This document shows positions 42,928-51,780 of a DNA stretch of 64,000 nt, piece by piece. Both the position numbers and the translations under genes were made by a program. Origin of the DNA: Alteromonadaceae bacterium Bs31 (GTDB lineage Bacteria; Pseudomonadota; Gammaproteobacteria; Pseudomonadales; Cellvibrionaceae); contig FXAI01000013.1 of NCBI GenBank assembly GCA_900177435.1, positions 1-64,000 on the forward strand, in the 5' to 3' direction. Position 1 is the first letter of the stretch, and the number at the start of each line of letters is the position of its first letter. Below the pieces are notes generated by a model. It ran no database searches and was not told the DNA's origin. It was given only the letters and a program-made list of their open reading frames with translations.

Positions 42928-45015
42928 CTAGCTTTCCGTATCAAAATCGTAATTCATTGCGTCTGTGGGGCCCTGTAAGTAGTAACCCTGAATATAATGA
43001 ACCCCGGATTGCCATAGCTTGGAGAGTACACTGGCGTTTTCTACAAAGGGCACAATAGTAATTTTGTCGTGTTGGTGAAGTTCGCTGACAATTTCATTAA
43101 TGGCTTGTGCGGCATCTTCGTTTGAGCTCTGCAATTCCTGCGTAAATGAACCGTCGATTTTCACATGGCTGCAAGTTACATGGTTAAGCGCGTTCATGGG
43201 ATTAAGGGCGCAACCAAAGCGCGAAACACTGCAAGAGCTACCTATTTTATTGATCTGCTCGGTAAATGACGCGGCCACATTCAAATGGTCGTTGATGTCA
43301 ATTTCAGCCAACTGGAAAATTATCGCATCTGAGGGTAAGCCTGCGGCCTTAAAAGCAACGGCAAGCCAGGGTGGAAGCGTTGAATCGAGCATGGACTCGC
43401 GGCTTAAGTTAACGATCAGGTGTGTTTGATTGCCGTTTTTTCTATGCTCGGAAAGAATCTTGATGGATTCCAGCACTACCCAGCGATCTATTTTCGTTGT
43501 TGCGCCTATTTTTGAGGCTGCAGAGAGGAATTCATTTGGTGATATTTCACTGCCTTCATCATCTACCATTCTCAATAACACTTCATAGTGCTCTTTTTCG
43601 GAGCCGCGAAGGCTGAGAATGGGTTGATATAGCAGCTTGAAGCGACCACTCTCTATGGCGCGCTGAACCATATTCGAGATATCTTTCTTTTGCTCTTTCT
43701 TGCTTTCGGGCTCGTACAGTTTTACTGGAAGCTCGGTTTTATCGGCATCGCCAGCGGCGGCTTTGAGTGCTTTTAGCGCTTGGTTTATAGGCATTTCTCC
43801 ATTGGCTGTTGTCTCGTTGATAACCGAAACACCAATGGCATAGTGAAATTGCAGCGTGGAGCCATCCACGTCGACGATGTGATCTGTTAGCTGTTTGCAC
43901 AGTTCCTGGGCGCGCTTTAGGGCACCGTCGGCAGCGACATTCTGGGTTAGCAGCATGAAGGTATTTTCGCCGTAACGGCACAGAACGTCATCTTTGCTGG
44001 TAAGGGTTTTTGCGTAGGCTGCTACGGAGCCGAGTACAATGTCTGAAGACGCAACACCTAATTTGGTCGTTACCGTTTCATTGAATTTACTAATGCCGAT
44101 GCAGTACAGGGCGCTGTTTAGGTTTTCTGATTGGTCGACAGCTAAGTGCAGCGCGTCGAGCAGGTAATTTTTATTAAACAGGCCTGTTGCCAGATCCTGG
44201 CTTTTGATTTGGGCCAGCTGAGCTTCCAGCTCTTCGCTGTTTGCTGAGCTGGTGCGAATCAGAAACTGGATGCAGAGCTCTTCGTCGTAGCTTGATTTGC
44301 GCACGTCCACCTTTAGGGGGCGCTGGCTGCCATCGTCCATGGCGACACAAAACTCGAGTGTGGTGGTATCCACTTCGCTGCCTTTCAAGGTGAACTCTTT
44401 GAGGAAGCGCTTTACTTTGTCCTGGTCTTTTTCATGGATGACGTCTATCACCGGCATGCATTCAAGCTCGTCACGGTTTTCCTGGCCGAATAGCTCCGTA
44501 AACGATTCATTAACATACAGAAACATGCCGTCCTGAATAAAGGCAATGGCATCTCTAGAGCTGTCCAGCAGCTGCTGGTTGCGTCGCTCTATTTCTTTGT
44601 GGCGCCGCTCGGCAAAGCGCCGTTGGTCGCGTTGCTCCCGGCTATTGTATTCTCGCTGGATAACCAGCAGCAGGTGTTGGTCTTCATCGACGCGTACTAC
44701 ATCCACCGCGCCCATTTTTAGGCCTTCAACGACCGGCTGAGTACCCTCGTTATCTGTTTGCAGTAAGAAGGGGACGTCTTTATTGAGTCGTTGAATCAGC
44801 CGAATAGCTTCCAGAGGCTTGAAACTCTTACTGCTGTCCAGGCCTATCATCAAGTCCCAGACTTTTTCCTGCAGCAGTTTGTTGAGTGCTTCTTCACTGT
44901 CAACGTGCTGAGCCCTAACGGGCCGGCCGGCATTATGAAGCATGCTGATTAATCGTTCCGCTTCTGAACGGGAGTCATTTAGAATCAGCAATCTAATTGT
45001 TTTCGTTTGAGACAT
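42928..45015 (-). CDS. fimX: FimX-like c-di-GMP effector (REC-PAS-degenerate GGDEF-degenerate EAL)
   Basis: 695 residues; Pseudomonas FimX has 691. Order: response-regulator-like domain (about 8-125) without the usual acidic phosphorylation pattern, PAS (about 145-255), GGDEF-like (about 280-440) and EAL-like (about 455-690). The GGDEF signature is replaced by RYGENTFML and the EAL signature by YEVLLR, so neither cyclase nor phosphodiesterase activity is expected. In FimX the EVL domain binds c-di-GMP and controls type IV pilus extension and twitching. Position next to fimW and serB strengthens the call. It begins 270 bases from the end of fimW, and no clear ribosome site is seen. Confidence 0.9.
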   Translation of the reverse strand: MSQTKTIRLLILNDSRSEAERLISMLHNAGRPVRAQHVDSEEALNKLLQEKVWDLMIGLDSSKSFKPLEAIRLIQRLNKDVPFLLQTDNEGTQPVVEGLKMGAVDVVRVDEDQHLLLVIQREYNSREQRDQRRFAERRHKEIERRNQQLLDSSRDAIAFIQDGMFLYVNESFTELFGQENRDELECMPVIDVIHEKDQDKVKRFLKEFTLKGSEVDTTTLEFCVAMDDGSQRPLKVDVRKSSYDEELCIQFLIRTSSANSEELEAQLAQIKSQDLATGLFNKNYLLDALHLAVDQSENLNSALYCIGISKFNETVTTKLGVASSDIVLGSVAAYAKTLTSKDDVLCRYGENTFMLLTQNVAADGALKRAQELCKQLTDHIVDVDGSTLQFHYAIGVSVINETTANGEMPINQALKALKAAAGDADKTELPVKLYEPESKKEQKKDISNMVQRAIESGRFKLLYQPILSLRGSEKEHYEVLLRMVDDEGSEISPNEFLSAASKIGATTKIDRWVVLESIKILSEHRKNGNQTHLIVNLSRESMLDSTLPPWLAVAFKAAGLPSDAIIFQLAEIDINDHLNVAASFTEQINKIGSSCSVSRFGCALNPMNALNHVTCSHVKIDGSFTQELQSSNEDAAQAINEIVSELHQHDKITIVPFVENASVLSKLWQSGVHYIQGYYLQGPTDAMNYDFDTES

Positions 45016-45287
45016 AAGGGCCGAAGTGTCACGTGTTAAGCGTGCGCCCTTGTATTAGTGATCGCTGGTTTTTTAGGCTCTTGGCGAGACTATATCTAAT
45101 AAAGACTAAAGCAAAACAGACTTTAATCTACATAGAACCAGCGCTTCTAAAATTCGGGGCCTGCAAGTTTACTAGTAATATAAGTATAGCCTCAGAGATC
45201 GCGCCAGCAAAATGGAATTGGCTGCCCAGAGTGACCGGTGTCAATACAGCCCAAAGTATGGCCCACCTGGTGGTAATCTGTGAGGTA

Positions 45288-47027
45288 TTACTCCCAATTA
45301 TTATCAAAGCCTTGAGTGCCAGCCTTCTTGTTGGGCTTGTTGGATGACCCGTCACCCTGTGCCACCTCGATTGGCTGATAAGCAAACTGCTGAACAGACG
45401 TTGTGCTAAACAGTTTTCTTGTTAGTCTAGCCTTAAAGCTTTTCTCTCCATCATATACTTTTACCTTGTCTCCCTCTTTGAAAGGCGCAGATGAAGTAAG
45501 AATAGAGGCAGGCATTTTGCCATTTTTCGCTGCGGGAACGTATATGGCCCGCATATAGTCGGCGTAACCGCCCATATCGTACATTTGCCCTGCACCAAAC
45601 GCTTTTGGGTGGTTGCCGAGAATTTGGATGCCCAGCTGAGAGCTTTCTTTGAATTGTCTGAGCCAGCGAATGACGCCCACAGTCCAGCTATGACGGCCCT
45701 TTTCTTTCATAGCTATTAGCTCGCCTGCTTGCAATTTTTGCGGCATGTCCTTTTTCCACAGCAGACAATACCCGCCAGAGCTTACATTTTGTACGCTTAC
45801 TTCATGGCGTGGAGCGCTGCTCTTATGCACGGCTTTGTCCTCGTCTTCTGCTGGTGAGAAAACGTCCATAACGTCTTGACTGTATCCGGCACTTAAATCT
45901 TCTTCAACGAAGTCGTCAAAACTCTGGTCACAGATACAGCTATGGACATTAACCAGGCCGATGCAGATTTCTGCCTTGCCTTGCACGCTTCTTCGTTCCT
46001 GCTGGCGCTGGGAGATGCTGCTCCAGCAGCTGGTGAGGTGATCCAGTAGCGCCAGTGGAAAGCCTTTTGGTAGTGTTAGAGAGCCATGTGAATCTGTACT
46101 TAGGCTGCTTTCATTGGGGCTTAGTTTGCTTAATAGGCTAACTAAAACCTTGAAGTTCAACTGCAGCACTCGGTCACTGCTTTTTCCTTCAAAGCGAGAT
46201 CGATAAATTGGCGGGAGGTCGCTTGAGATATTTACAAGATAGAATAGATCTGAGTCTTGGTAGTTGCTCGGGTGCAAGCGGGTGTATTGCGCCCAGGTCT
46301 CCAGGCCGTCATAAATATAAGAAATATCATTGTGTTTTAGTTGATTGAGTTTCGCCGTGGCCATCACCAATACTCGCATATAGGCTGTCTGCAAATTGGT
46401 GGCTCGAGTGGTTTTGAGCATCGGGTCGAGCACTGAGTTCGCCAGTAAGTCGAAGTAATCGGCAATTTGAAACAGTGCGTGCAGCTTGTGCCAGAAGCCT
46501 TCAGGTTGCTCGATGTAGAGTTGATAGCTGCGAAAGAACAAGTGACTAATCCCCGATATGGCTCGGTGCAGCGATCTGGCCAGCAGTTCTTTAGTGGTCG
46601 GACGAAAGCGCTTTACGCTACAGAGTTCTTCAACGCATTTGGCGTAGCCATCAATCATGGCTTTTTGAAGCGCTTGAGCGATGATGGCTGAACGATGGGC
46701 GTCTTCGGAGGCATTGATTGGTCTATTGAGGAATTCGCGAGTGAGGCCCTCAATGGTGTGTTGGGCTAAAGGTCTTACTTGATCCAGCATTTCCAGCCGT
46801 GTTTCTGTATCGATTTTTAGCCGAGCAAATTCCGGCAGGGCTTTATAGAGCGCTGCGCTTGTAGCAGAGGTTTGCGTAGCGCGCATTTCTTCGGCCCACT
46901 CCCGCACCTTAACCGTCTTTTTGCTTGGGCAAAAAGACAGCTTGCTAAGAGTCGCCGGCTCCTGTTTCAGAGCTTCGACAAATTGCGGAAGGTTGTGCTG
47001 CGTCATATCACTGAAAGATAGTTCCAT
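45288..47027 (-). CDS. fimW: FimW-like c-di-GMP effector with C-terminal PilZ-like domain
   Basis: 579 residues. The long N-terminal helical part (about 1-400) has no enzyme motif; the C-terminal 170 residues contain a PilZ-like beta-barrel with RHEVSVQNVSSGGYCLLW (compare D/NxSxxG) and VIRWLRQF. In Pseudomonas, FimW is encoded directly beside fimX, binds c-di-GMP and promotes pilus-mediated surface attachment; the gene order here is the same. The ATG at 47027 has AAGG nine bases upstream. Assignment rests on synteny and architecture. The upstream neighbour is epmB on the same strand, with a 95-base gap. Confidence 0.75.
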   Translation of the reverse strand: MELSFSDMTQHNLPQFVEALKQEPATLSKLSFCPSKKTVKVREWAEEMRATQTSATSAALYKALPEFARLKIDTETRLEMLDQVRPLAQHTIEGLTREFLNRPINASEDAHRSAIIAQALQKAMIDGYAKCVEELCSVKRFRPTTKELLARSLHRAISGISHLFFRSYQLYIEQPEGFWHKLHALFQIADYFDLLANSVLDPMLKTTRATNLQTAYMRVLVMATAKLNQLKHNDISYIYDGLETWAQYTRLHPSNYQDSDLFYLVNISSDLPPIYRSRFEGKSSDRVLQLNFKVLVSLLSKLSPNESSLSTDSHGSLTLPKGFPLALLDHLTSCWSSISQRQQERRSVQGKAEICIGLVNVHSCICDQSFDDFVEEDLSAGYSQDVMDVFSPAEDEDKAVHKSSAPRHEVSVQNVSSGGYCLLWKKDMPQKLQAGELIAMKEKGRHSWTVGVIRWLRQFKESSQLGIQILGNHPKAFGAGQMYDMGGYADYMRAIYVPAAKNGKMPASILTSSAPFKEGDKVKVYDGEKSFKARLTRKLFSTTSVQQFAYQPIEVAQGDGSSNKPNKKAGTQGFDNNWE

Positions 47028-47122
47028 CCCTAAATACCTTGAGTATAGCGCTTTATTTTGGCGCGGAAAGTTTCAGGGGAAGCTCTAAGCGCGAACAAGT
47101 GCTCGCAGAGAGGGTTGTGCAA

Positions 47123-48193
47123 TCATTGCACTAGCGTTTTGCTGTGTGCACCGCGCTCTTCCCTGACCAGTTTGGGTACCAGGTAACCGGGGAGTGCCGC
47201 CAATAATTCCGTATGAATTTTCTTGGCAACTACTTCTGGCACTTGGAAGTGCGCTGTGCCCGTTACTTTGTCCATGAGGTGAAGATAGTACGGTAGTACA
47301 CCGCACTGAAACAACTGCTTATTCAATTCAATAAGGGTGGTTGCGCTGTCATTTACCGACTTTAGTAATACTGCCTGATTCAGCACAGTGATATTAACAT
47401 GCCTAAGTTTGAGAAATGCATGCTGAACATGCTCATCAATTTCCTGGGGGTGATTACAATGAACCACCACAACGACCTTCTGCCCAAGGGCGCTTAAAAC
47501 GTTCAGCAGTTGCTCAGAGACTCGTGAGGGAACAACGATCGGCAGGCGGGTATGGAAGCGAATTCGCTTAACGTGGGGGATATTCGATATTTGCTCCAAC
47601 AGCCAGCGCAGTTGTGCATCGCTGAGGGTGAAAGGGTCGCCTCCGCTGAAAATCACTTCCTCAATACTGGTATCATTTACCAGGTAATCCAGGCTCTCAA
47701 GCCATTCTCGTCGTGATGGCGTATTGTTGTGATAGTCAAATGTTCTGCGAAAGCAGTAGCGGCAATTAATGGCGCACTGAGGGGAGCTCACCAGCAGTAC
47801 ACGCCCGTGATATTTATGAATGATACCCCTAACAGGGTTGCTTTCTTTCTCCCCCAAGGGGTCATTGGTAAACGCATTGTTTACTTCCTGCTCTAAGCCC
47901 AGCGGCAAGACTTGCTTAAGCAAGGGGTCATTCAAGTCTGCTTTTTTAATACGGCTTAGATAGGGCCTTGGCACACGCAGGGGAAAAAGTTTTGTTGCCT
48001 CTTCCGCAGCCGTAAGCAGCTCGGAGGGAAGCCTGAGAAGATCGAAGAGTTCTGATGGTGAACTAATGAGCGTATTGAGTTGCTCTTGCCAGCTTGGTTC
48101 GTCACTTGTGTTAGAAAGGCTAGCGATAATGGTAGGGGGAGTCGCTGTCATTGGGTCATCAGATACTGTGAGTTTGGCGGGGGATAATGGCAT
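47123..48193 (-). CDS. epmB: EF-P-(R)-beta-lysylation protein EpmB (lysine 2,3-aminomutase family)
   Basis: Radical SAM, PLP-dependent enzyme that converts alpha-lysine to (R)-beta-lysine for EF-P modification. The iron-sulfur motif CAINCRYCFRR, the SGGDPFTLSD segment and the C-terminal YYLHLMDKVTGTAHF and YLVPKLVREERG match EpmB. The start is uncertain: ATG at 48193 is used, a GTG two codons earlier and an ATG at 48151 are alternatives. It is divergent from efp, with 115 bases between them, the common arrangement in gammaproteobacteria. Together with epmA it completes the lysylation pathway; the hydroxylase EpmC is not in the window. Confidence 0.93.
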   Translation of the reverse strand: MPLSPAKLTVSDDPMTATPPTIIASLSNTSDEPSWQEQLNTLISSPSELFDLLRLPSELLTAAEEATKLFPLRVPRPYLSRIKKADLNDPLLKQVLPLGLEQEVNNAFTNDPLGEKESNPVRGIIHKYHGRVLLVSSPQCAINCRYCFRRTFDYHNNTPSRREWLESLDYLVNDTSIEEVIFSGGDPFTLSDAQLRWLLEQISNIPHVKRIRFHTRLPIVVPSRVSEQLLNVLSALGQKVVVVVHCNHPQEIDEHVQHAFLKLRHVNITVLNQAVLLKSVNDSATTLIELNKQLFQCGVLPYYLHLMDKVTGTAHFQVPEVVAKKIHTELLAALPGYLVPKLVREERGAHSKTLVQ

Positions 48194-48240
48194 AAGCACC
48201 GCTTGTATGGAAAGTACGGCACATGGCTAGCGGCCAAAAA

Positions 48241-48269
48241 TTAGACCAGGCCGCGCGCTCCTGTATAAT
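48241..48269 (+). promoter_or_regulatory. Candidate promoter of efp
   Basis: A perfect TATAAT (48264-48269) is flanked by GC-rich GCGCGC on both sides, and the GC-rich discriminator suggests stringent control. The -35 (TTAGAC, 48241-48246) is poor. Confidence 0.5.
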
Positions 48270-48308
48270 GCGCGCGATTCGGTATTTCAGATATAGAGAG
48301 AGTGTTAA

Positions 48309-48878
48309 ATGGCAAACTATTCCACCAACGAATTTAAAAGCGGTCTCAAGGTGATGTTGGACGGTGATCCCTGCTCCATTGTCGAGAATGAGTTTGTTAA
48401 GCCCGGAAAAGGCCAGGCTTTCAATCGTGTAAGGCTTAAGAACCTCAAGTCCGGGCGGGTATGGGAGCGCACCTTTAAGTCTGGAGAATCTCTGGAAGGC
48501 GCCGACGTAATGGACAAGGACATGCAGTATTTATACAACGATGGTGAGTTCTGGCACTTTATGGAGCCAGAGTCGTTCGAGCAGCATCAAGGGGACGCCA
48601 CCGTTGTTGGTGACTCTGCCAAGTGGTTAAGCGAAGAAGATACTGTGGTTGTGACGCTCTACAACGGGGCTCCTTTGGCAGTGGCACCACCCAATCACGT
48701 CGAGCTGGAAATTGTAGAAACCGACCCGGGTTTGAAAGGTGATACTGCTCAGGGTGGTACCAAACCAGCTACGCTTGCAACGGGCGCGGTGGTAAAAGTT
48801 CCTCTTTTTATCTCTCAGGGTGAGACGGTGAGAGTTGATACGCGCACCGGGGAATACCTCGGTAGAGCAAACAAGTAA
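48309..48878 (+). CDS. efp: Elongation factor P
   Basis: 189-residue tRNA-shaped factor that rescues ribosomes stalled at polyproline. The modified lysine is Lys34 in VKPGKGQAF, the type that receives beta-lysine from EpmA/EpmB, in agreement with both genes being next to it. The three beta-barrel domains are complete, with the C-terminal signature [19 protein letters not shown] and [12 protein letters not shown]. It is divergent from epmB and followed by a terminator and then epmA. This proteome has Pro-rich sequences (for example APPPPLRYVP in the esterase), which fits a need for EF-P. Confidence 0.97.
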   Translation: MANYSTNEFKSGLKVMLDGDPCSIVENEFVKPGKGQAFNRVRLKNLKSGRVWERTFKSGESLEGADVMDKDMQYLYNDGEFWHFMEPESFEQHQGDATVVGDSAKWLSEEDTVVVTLYNGAPLAVAPPNHVELEIVETDPGLKGDTAQGGTKPATLATGAVVKVPLFISQGETVRVDTRTGEYLGRANK

Positions 48879-48907
48879 CTCGCAGTCGCTCTCGATTCGT
48901 TTGCGTC

Positions 48908-48935
48908 AAGGCCAGCCAAGTGCTGGCCTTTTTGA
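48908..48935 (+). terminator. Terminator after efp
   Basis: AAGGCCAGC (48908-48916) pairs with GCTGGCCTT (48922-48930), loop of five, and TTT follows. It ends 15 bases before epmA, so epmA may be expressed by read-through. Confidence 0.8.
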
Positions 48936-48949
48936 TTTAAGAGGAGTTT

Positions 48950-49879
48950 ATGTCCTGGCAGCCCACAGCCTCCATTGAAACACTGCGTGCACGTGCGGAG
49001 GTACTCTCTGGTATTCGGCGTTTTTTTGCCGATCTAGGGGTATTGGAAGTTGAAGTGCCCTCGCTCGGGCATAGCACAGTGACAGATGCTTATATTGAAA
49101 GCCTTTGCGTCGACATGGGGGGGCAGCATCATTTTTTGCAAACATCTCCCGAATATTTTATGAAGCGCTTATTGGCGGCCGGCAGTGGTGCAATCTATTT
49201 CCTTGGAAAAGCCTTCCGTAAGGATGAAGCAGGGCGATTGCACAACCCGGAATTTACCATGCTAGAGTGGTACCGCCCCGGATTCGATGATCGCCAGCTA
49301 GCGAATGAACTTGTTGCGCTTATTCAACGCTTCGATGCCACAATAAATGCTCAGTTTTCCACATATGCGTCAATATTTGAGAAGGCCTGTGGCATCAATC
49401 CTCACTCCGCCACCACAGAGCAGTTACAGCTTTTGGCGGAAGAAAAAATTGGTGTCTGTTGGCGGGATGAAGCTAAAAGCACTTGGCTGGACCTGCTTTT
49501 TACCCATTTGGTAGAGCCTGGCCTTGACGGCTTACAAGTGATTTTTGATTACCCTGAGTGCCAAAGTGCCTTGGCGAAACTGCTAGTAAACGAGCGGGGT
49601 GAGCGCATTGCTCGCCGCTTTGAGCTCTACTGGAATGGCACCGAGCTGGCAAATGGCTACTGGGAGCTTACCGATGCAAAAGAGCAGAGCCGGCGTTTTG
49701 ACGCCGACTGTCTGACACGTGAGCGACTTGGGTGCAGCGAAATAGAGCCTGATCGTGATCTATTGCAGGCTCTCGAAGCCGGCCTGCCTGCATGTGCCGG
49801 CGTAGCATTGGGGGTCGACCGCTTGTTGATGTGCTTACTGGCCCGAGATCAGATTAGTGAGGTAATGGCGTTTCGCTAA
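48950..49879 (+). CDS. epmA: EF-P-lysine lysyltransferase EpmA (PoxA/GenX)
   Basis: Paralogue of class II lysyl-tRNA synthetase catalytic domain; attaches (R)-beta-lysine to Lys34 of EF-P. 309 residues without the tRNA-binding domain. Motif 2 region FRKDEAGRLHNPEFTMLEWYRPG, then ELANGYWELTDAKEQ and motif 3 GVALGVDRLLM are clear. The ATG has AAGAGGAG a few bases upstream. Its position right after efp and across from epmB makes a complete EF-P modification cluster. Confidence 0.95.
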   Translation: MSWQPTASIETLRARAEVLSGIRRFFADLGVLEVEVPSLGHSTVTDAYIESLCVDMGGQHHFLQTSPEYFMKRLLAAGSGAIYFLGKAFRKDEAGRLHNPEFTMLEWYRPGFDDRQLANELVALIQRFDATINAQFSTYASIFEKACGINPHSATTEQLQLLAEEKIGVCWRDEAKSTWLDLLFTHLVEPGLDGLQVIFDYPECQSALAKLLVNERGERIARRFELYWNGTELANGYWELTDAKEQSRRFDADCLTRERLGCSEIEPDRDLLQALEAGLPACAGVALGVDRLLMCLLARDQISEVMAFR

Positions 49880-49905
49880 GCTAGCTCAGGCCGTACCAGG
49901 CACAC

Positions 49906-50706
49906 TCAATTGATTTGATGATTCATATCCAAAGCCGGCGAATCCGTTGCCGGTTTGCCCACTGGCTCCGCTGGAACACCAACCACTGTGGTATGCGGTG
50001 GAACATCTTTTAGCACTACGCTGCCTGCACCTATTTTCGCCCCCTCGCCAATTTCAATATTTCCCAAAATCTTCGCGCCGGCGCTGATAAGCACACCGCG
50101 GCGAATCTTTGGGTGTCGGTCGCCAGCATCTTTCCCGGTACCTCCAAGAGTCACCGACTGCATGATTGATACATCGTCTTCAACCACGCTGGTTTCTCCA
50201 ATCACCAGGCTGGTACCGTGATCAAGCATCACGCCTTTACCTATTTGCGCTGCGGGGTGAATATCCACAGCAAAGGTGAGTGAAATATGGCTCTGTAAAA
50301 AATAGGCCAGTGATTTTCTTCCCCGGCTCCACAGACAGTGAGCGACGCGATAGGACTGCAGTGCGTGAAAGCCCTTGAAGTAGAGAAAAGGGGTTATGTA
50401 AGAATCGCAGGCAGAATCCCGGTCGAATACGGCTTTTATATCGGCTCTTAAGGACTCCCCCACACAGTCATCTCTGCGAATAGAGTCTTCAATTATCTCG
50501 CGAACCTGCAGGGCAGAAATGGCAGGGCTGGCTAGTTTATTGGCCAAATGGAAACTGAGAGCACTCTCAAGAGTGGTGTGGTTAAGAATCGTGGCATGGA
50601 GAAAGCTGGCGAGGGCAGGTTCGTTAGCCGCTTCTCGCTCGGTTTCCTGACGGATTGTTTCCCATATTGGGTCGTTCACGACGCTAAAGGGTTCATTTGC
50701 CTGCAC
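49906..50706 (-). CDS. cysE: Serine O-acetyltransferase CysE
   Basis: First step of cysteine synthesis: acetyl-CoA plus L-serine gives O-acetylserine. 266 residues. GTG start at 50706, supported by a full GGAGGT six bases upstream; no in-frame ATG nearby. The N-terminal helical domain is followed from about residue 150 by a left-handed beta-helix (hexapeptide repeats): DIHPAAQIGKGVMLDHGTSL with the active-site His, VIGETSVVEDDVSIMQSVTLGGTG, then ISAGAKILGNIEIGEGAKIGAGSVVL. It is the long E. coli-like type, usually feedback-inhibited by cysteine. It is not adjacent to iscR, cysK or cysM. Confidence 0.95.
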   Translation of the reverse strand: MQANEPFSVVNDPIWETIRQETEREAANEPALASFLHATILNHTTLESALSFHLANKLASPAISALQVREIIEDSIRRDDCVGESLRADIKAVFDRDSACDSYITPFLYFKGFHALQSYRVAHCLWSRGRKSLAYFLQSHISLTFAVDIHPAAQIGKGVMLDHGTSLVIGETSVVEDDVSIMQSVTLGGTGKDAGDRHPKIRRGVLISAGAKILGNIEIGEGAKIGAGSVVLKDVPPHTTVVGVPAEPVGKPATDSPALDMNHQIN

Positions 50707-50909
50707 GGCTATACCTCCGGGTTGATAGCAGCTGGGGTTTTTCTGCTGTGTGCTTAGCTGCCAGCGGTATTATTGGGCCTCATGCCCCGCTTTTCCAGTT
50801 GTCACTTATTGGTTAAGAGGGGAAACGGAGTATAAACCACTGCCTGTGAAGACGGGGAGCGGCCGGCAAAAGCGCCTTTAGAATGGATCTCGCCAAGGGG
50901 TGTAAGGGC

Positions 50910-51602
50910 CTAATAAAAGTAATCCGGGTGTTTCTCGGGAGCCACGCTCAAGATAGCAAACACATCTCTCATATGGGTTTCCATTGCGTTTTTTGCACTA
51001 GTCCCGGAACCGGATTTGATGGCGGTAATGATGACTCTGTGCTGTTCGAGAACGTGGTCGTATTGGCCCTCAAACTCCTGCAAACTCAGATTACGGAGGC
51101 GATCCATATGAGCTTTTTCTGCTTCAATAACTTTGCTCACACGACCAAAGCCTGTAGCATCGGCCAGCACTGAATGGAATTTGTCGTCTAGCCGCTGAAA
51201 CTTAAGAGGGTCGCCAGCCTTTGCCGACTCACTTTGCTCCGCAAAGACCTGCTCGCATTTTTCTATTATCCCTGGAGGCTGGTTTTCCGCGACATGGCTG
51301 ACAACCGCAACTTCCAGCGCCTCGCGAATAAAGCGGGCCTCAAGGATCAGGTTGATGCTCAGTTTGGTGACGAAGGTGCCGCGCTGGGGGCGTATTTCCA
51401 CGAAGCCATTGGAGGAGAGTTCCGCCAGTGCGGCGCGCACAGGTGTGCGACTTACACCGAACTTTTCGGCCAGAAGGTTCTCGGGGATTTTCTCCCCAGG
51501 CAGCAAGTCCATCCTGATAATTTCATCGCGGAGGTAATCAAAGATTTGCTCCGAGGTTGAACGGGTATAGGAAATTTGAGGGTTGCCGGATTCCAAGCTC
51601 AT
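50910..51602 (-). CDS. GntR-family transcriptional regulator, FadR/FCD subfamily
   Basis: About 230 residues from the ATG at 51602. Winged helix at the N-terminus with the GntR pattern IFDYLRDEIIRMDLLPGEKI, LAEKFGVSRTPVRAALAEL and FVEIRPQRGTFV. The C-terminal FCD ligand domain (about residues 85-215) carries a likely metal site (Asp and His in LDDKFHSVL, His in EQHRVII, His in ETHMRDV). Relatives sense small carboxylic acids. The target is unknown; it stands alone between cysE and ygiQ, so it may act elsewhere. An upstream in-frame Met exists 19 codons earlier but adds an unusual extension. Confidence 0.85.
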   Translation of the reverse strand: MSLESGNPQISYTRSTSEQIFDYLRDEIIRMDLLPGEKIPENLLAEKFGVSRTPVRAALAELSSNGFVEIRPQRGTFVTKLSINLILEARFIREALEVAVVSHVAENQPPGIIEKCEQVFAEQSESAKAGDPLKFQRLDDKFHSVLADATGFGRVSKVIEAEKAHMDRLRNLSLQEFEGQYDHVLEQHRVIITAIKSGSGTSAKNAMETHMRDVFAILSVAPEKHPDYFY

Positions 51603-51780
51603 TGAAAGCACTCTATTGTTTTTGGTGTTTGTTATAGCTAAGTGGCCATTATACATCAAAGCTAAAGGAGTAAATTTACTGCTGTTAAAAATGGCACAAT
51701 AGCGACCTCATATACTTAAAAATAGCCGTTTCGTTTTTATATGCAAAATTGTTTTACGAATTAGGATAGCGATACCACCT

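Noticed and set aside
42928-45015. Active diguanylate cyclase or phosphodiesterase
   Set aside because: Both catalytic signatures are replaced (RYGENT, YEVLL), so a receptor role is preferred.
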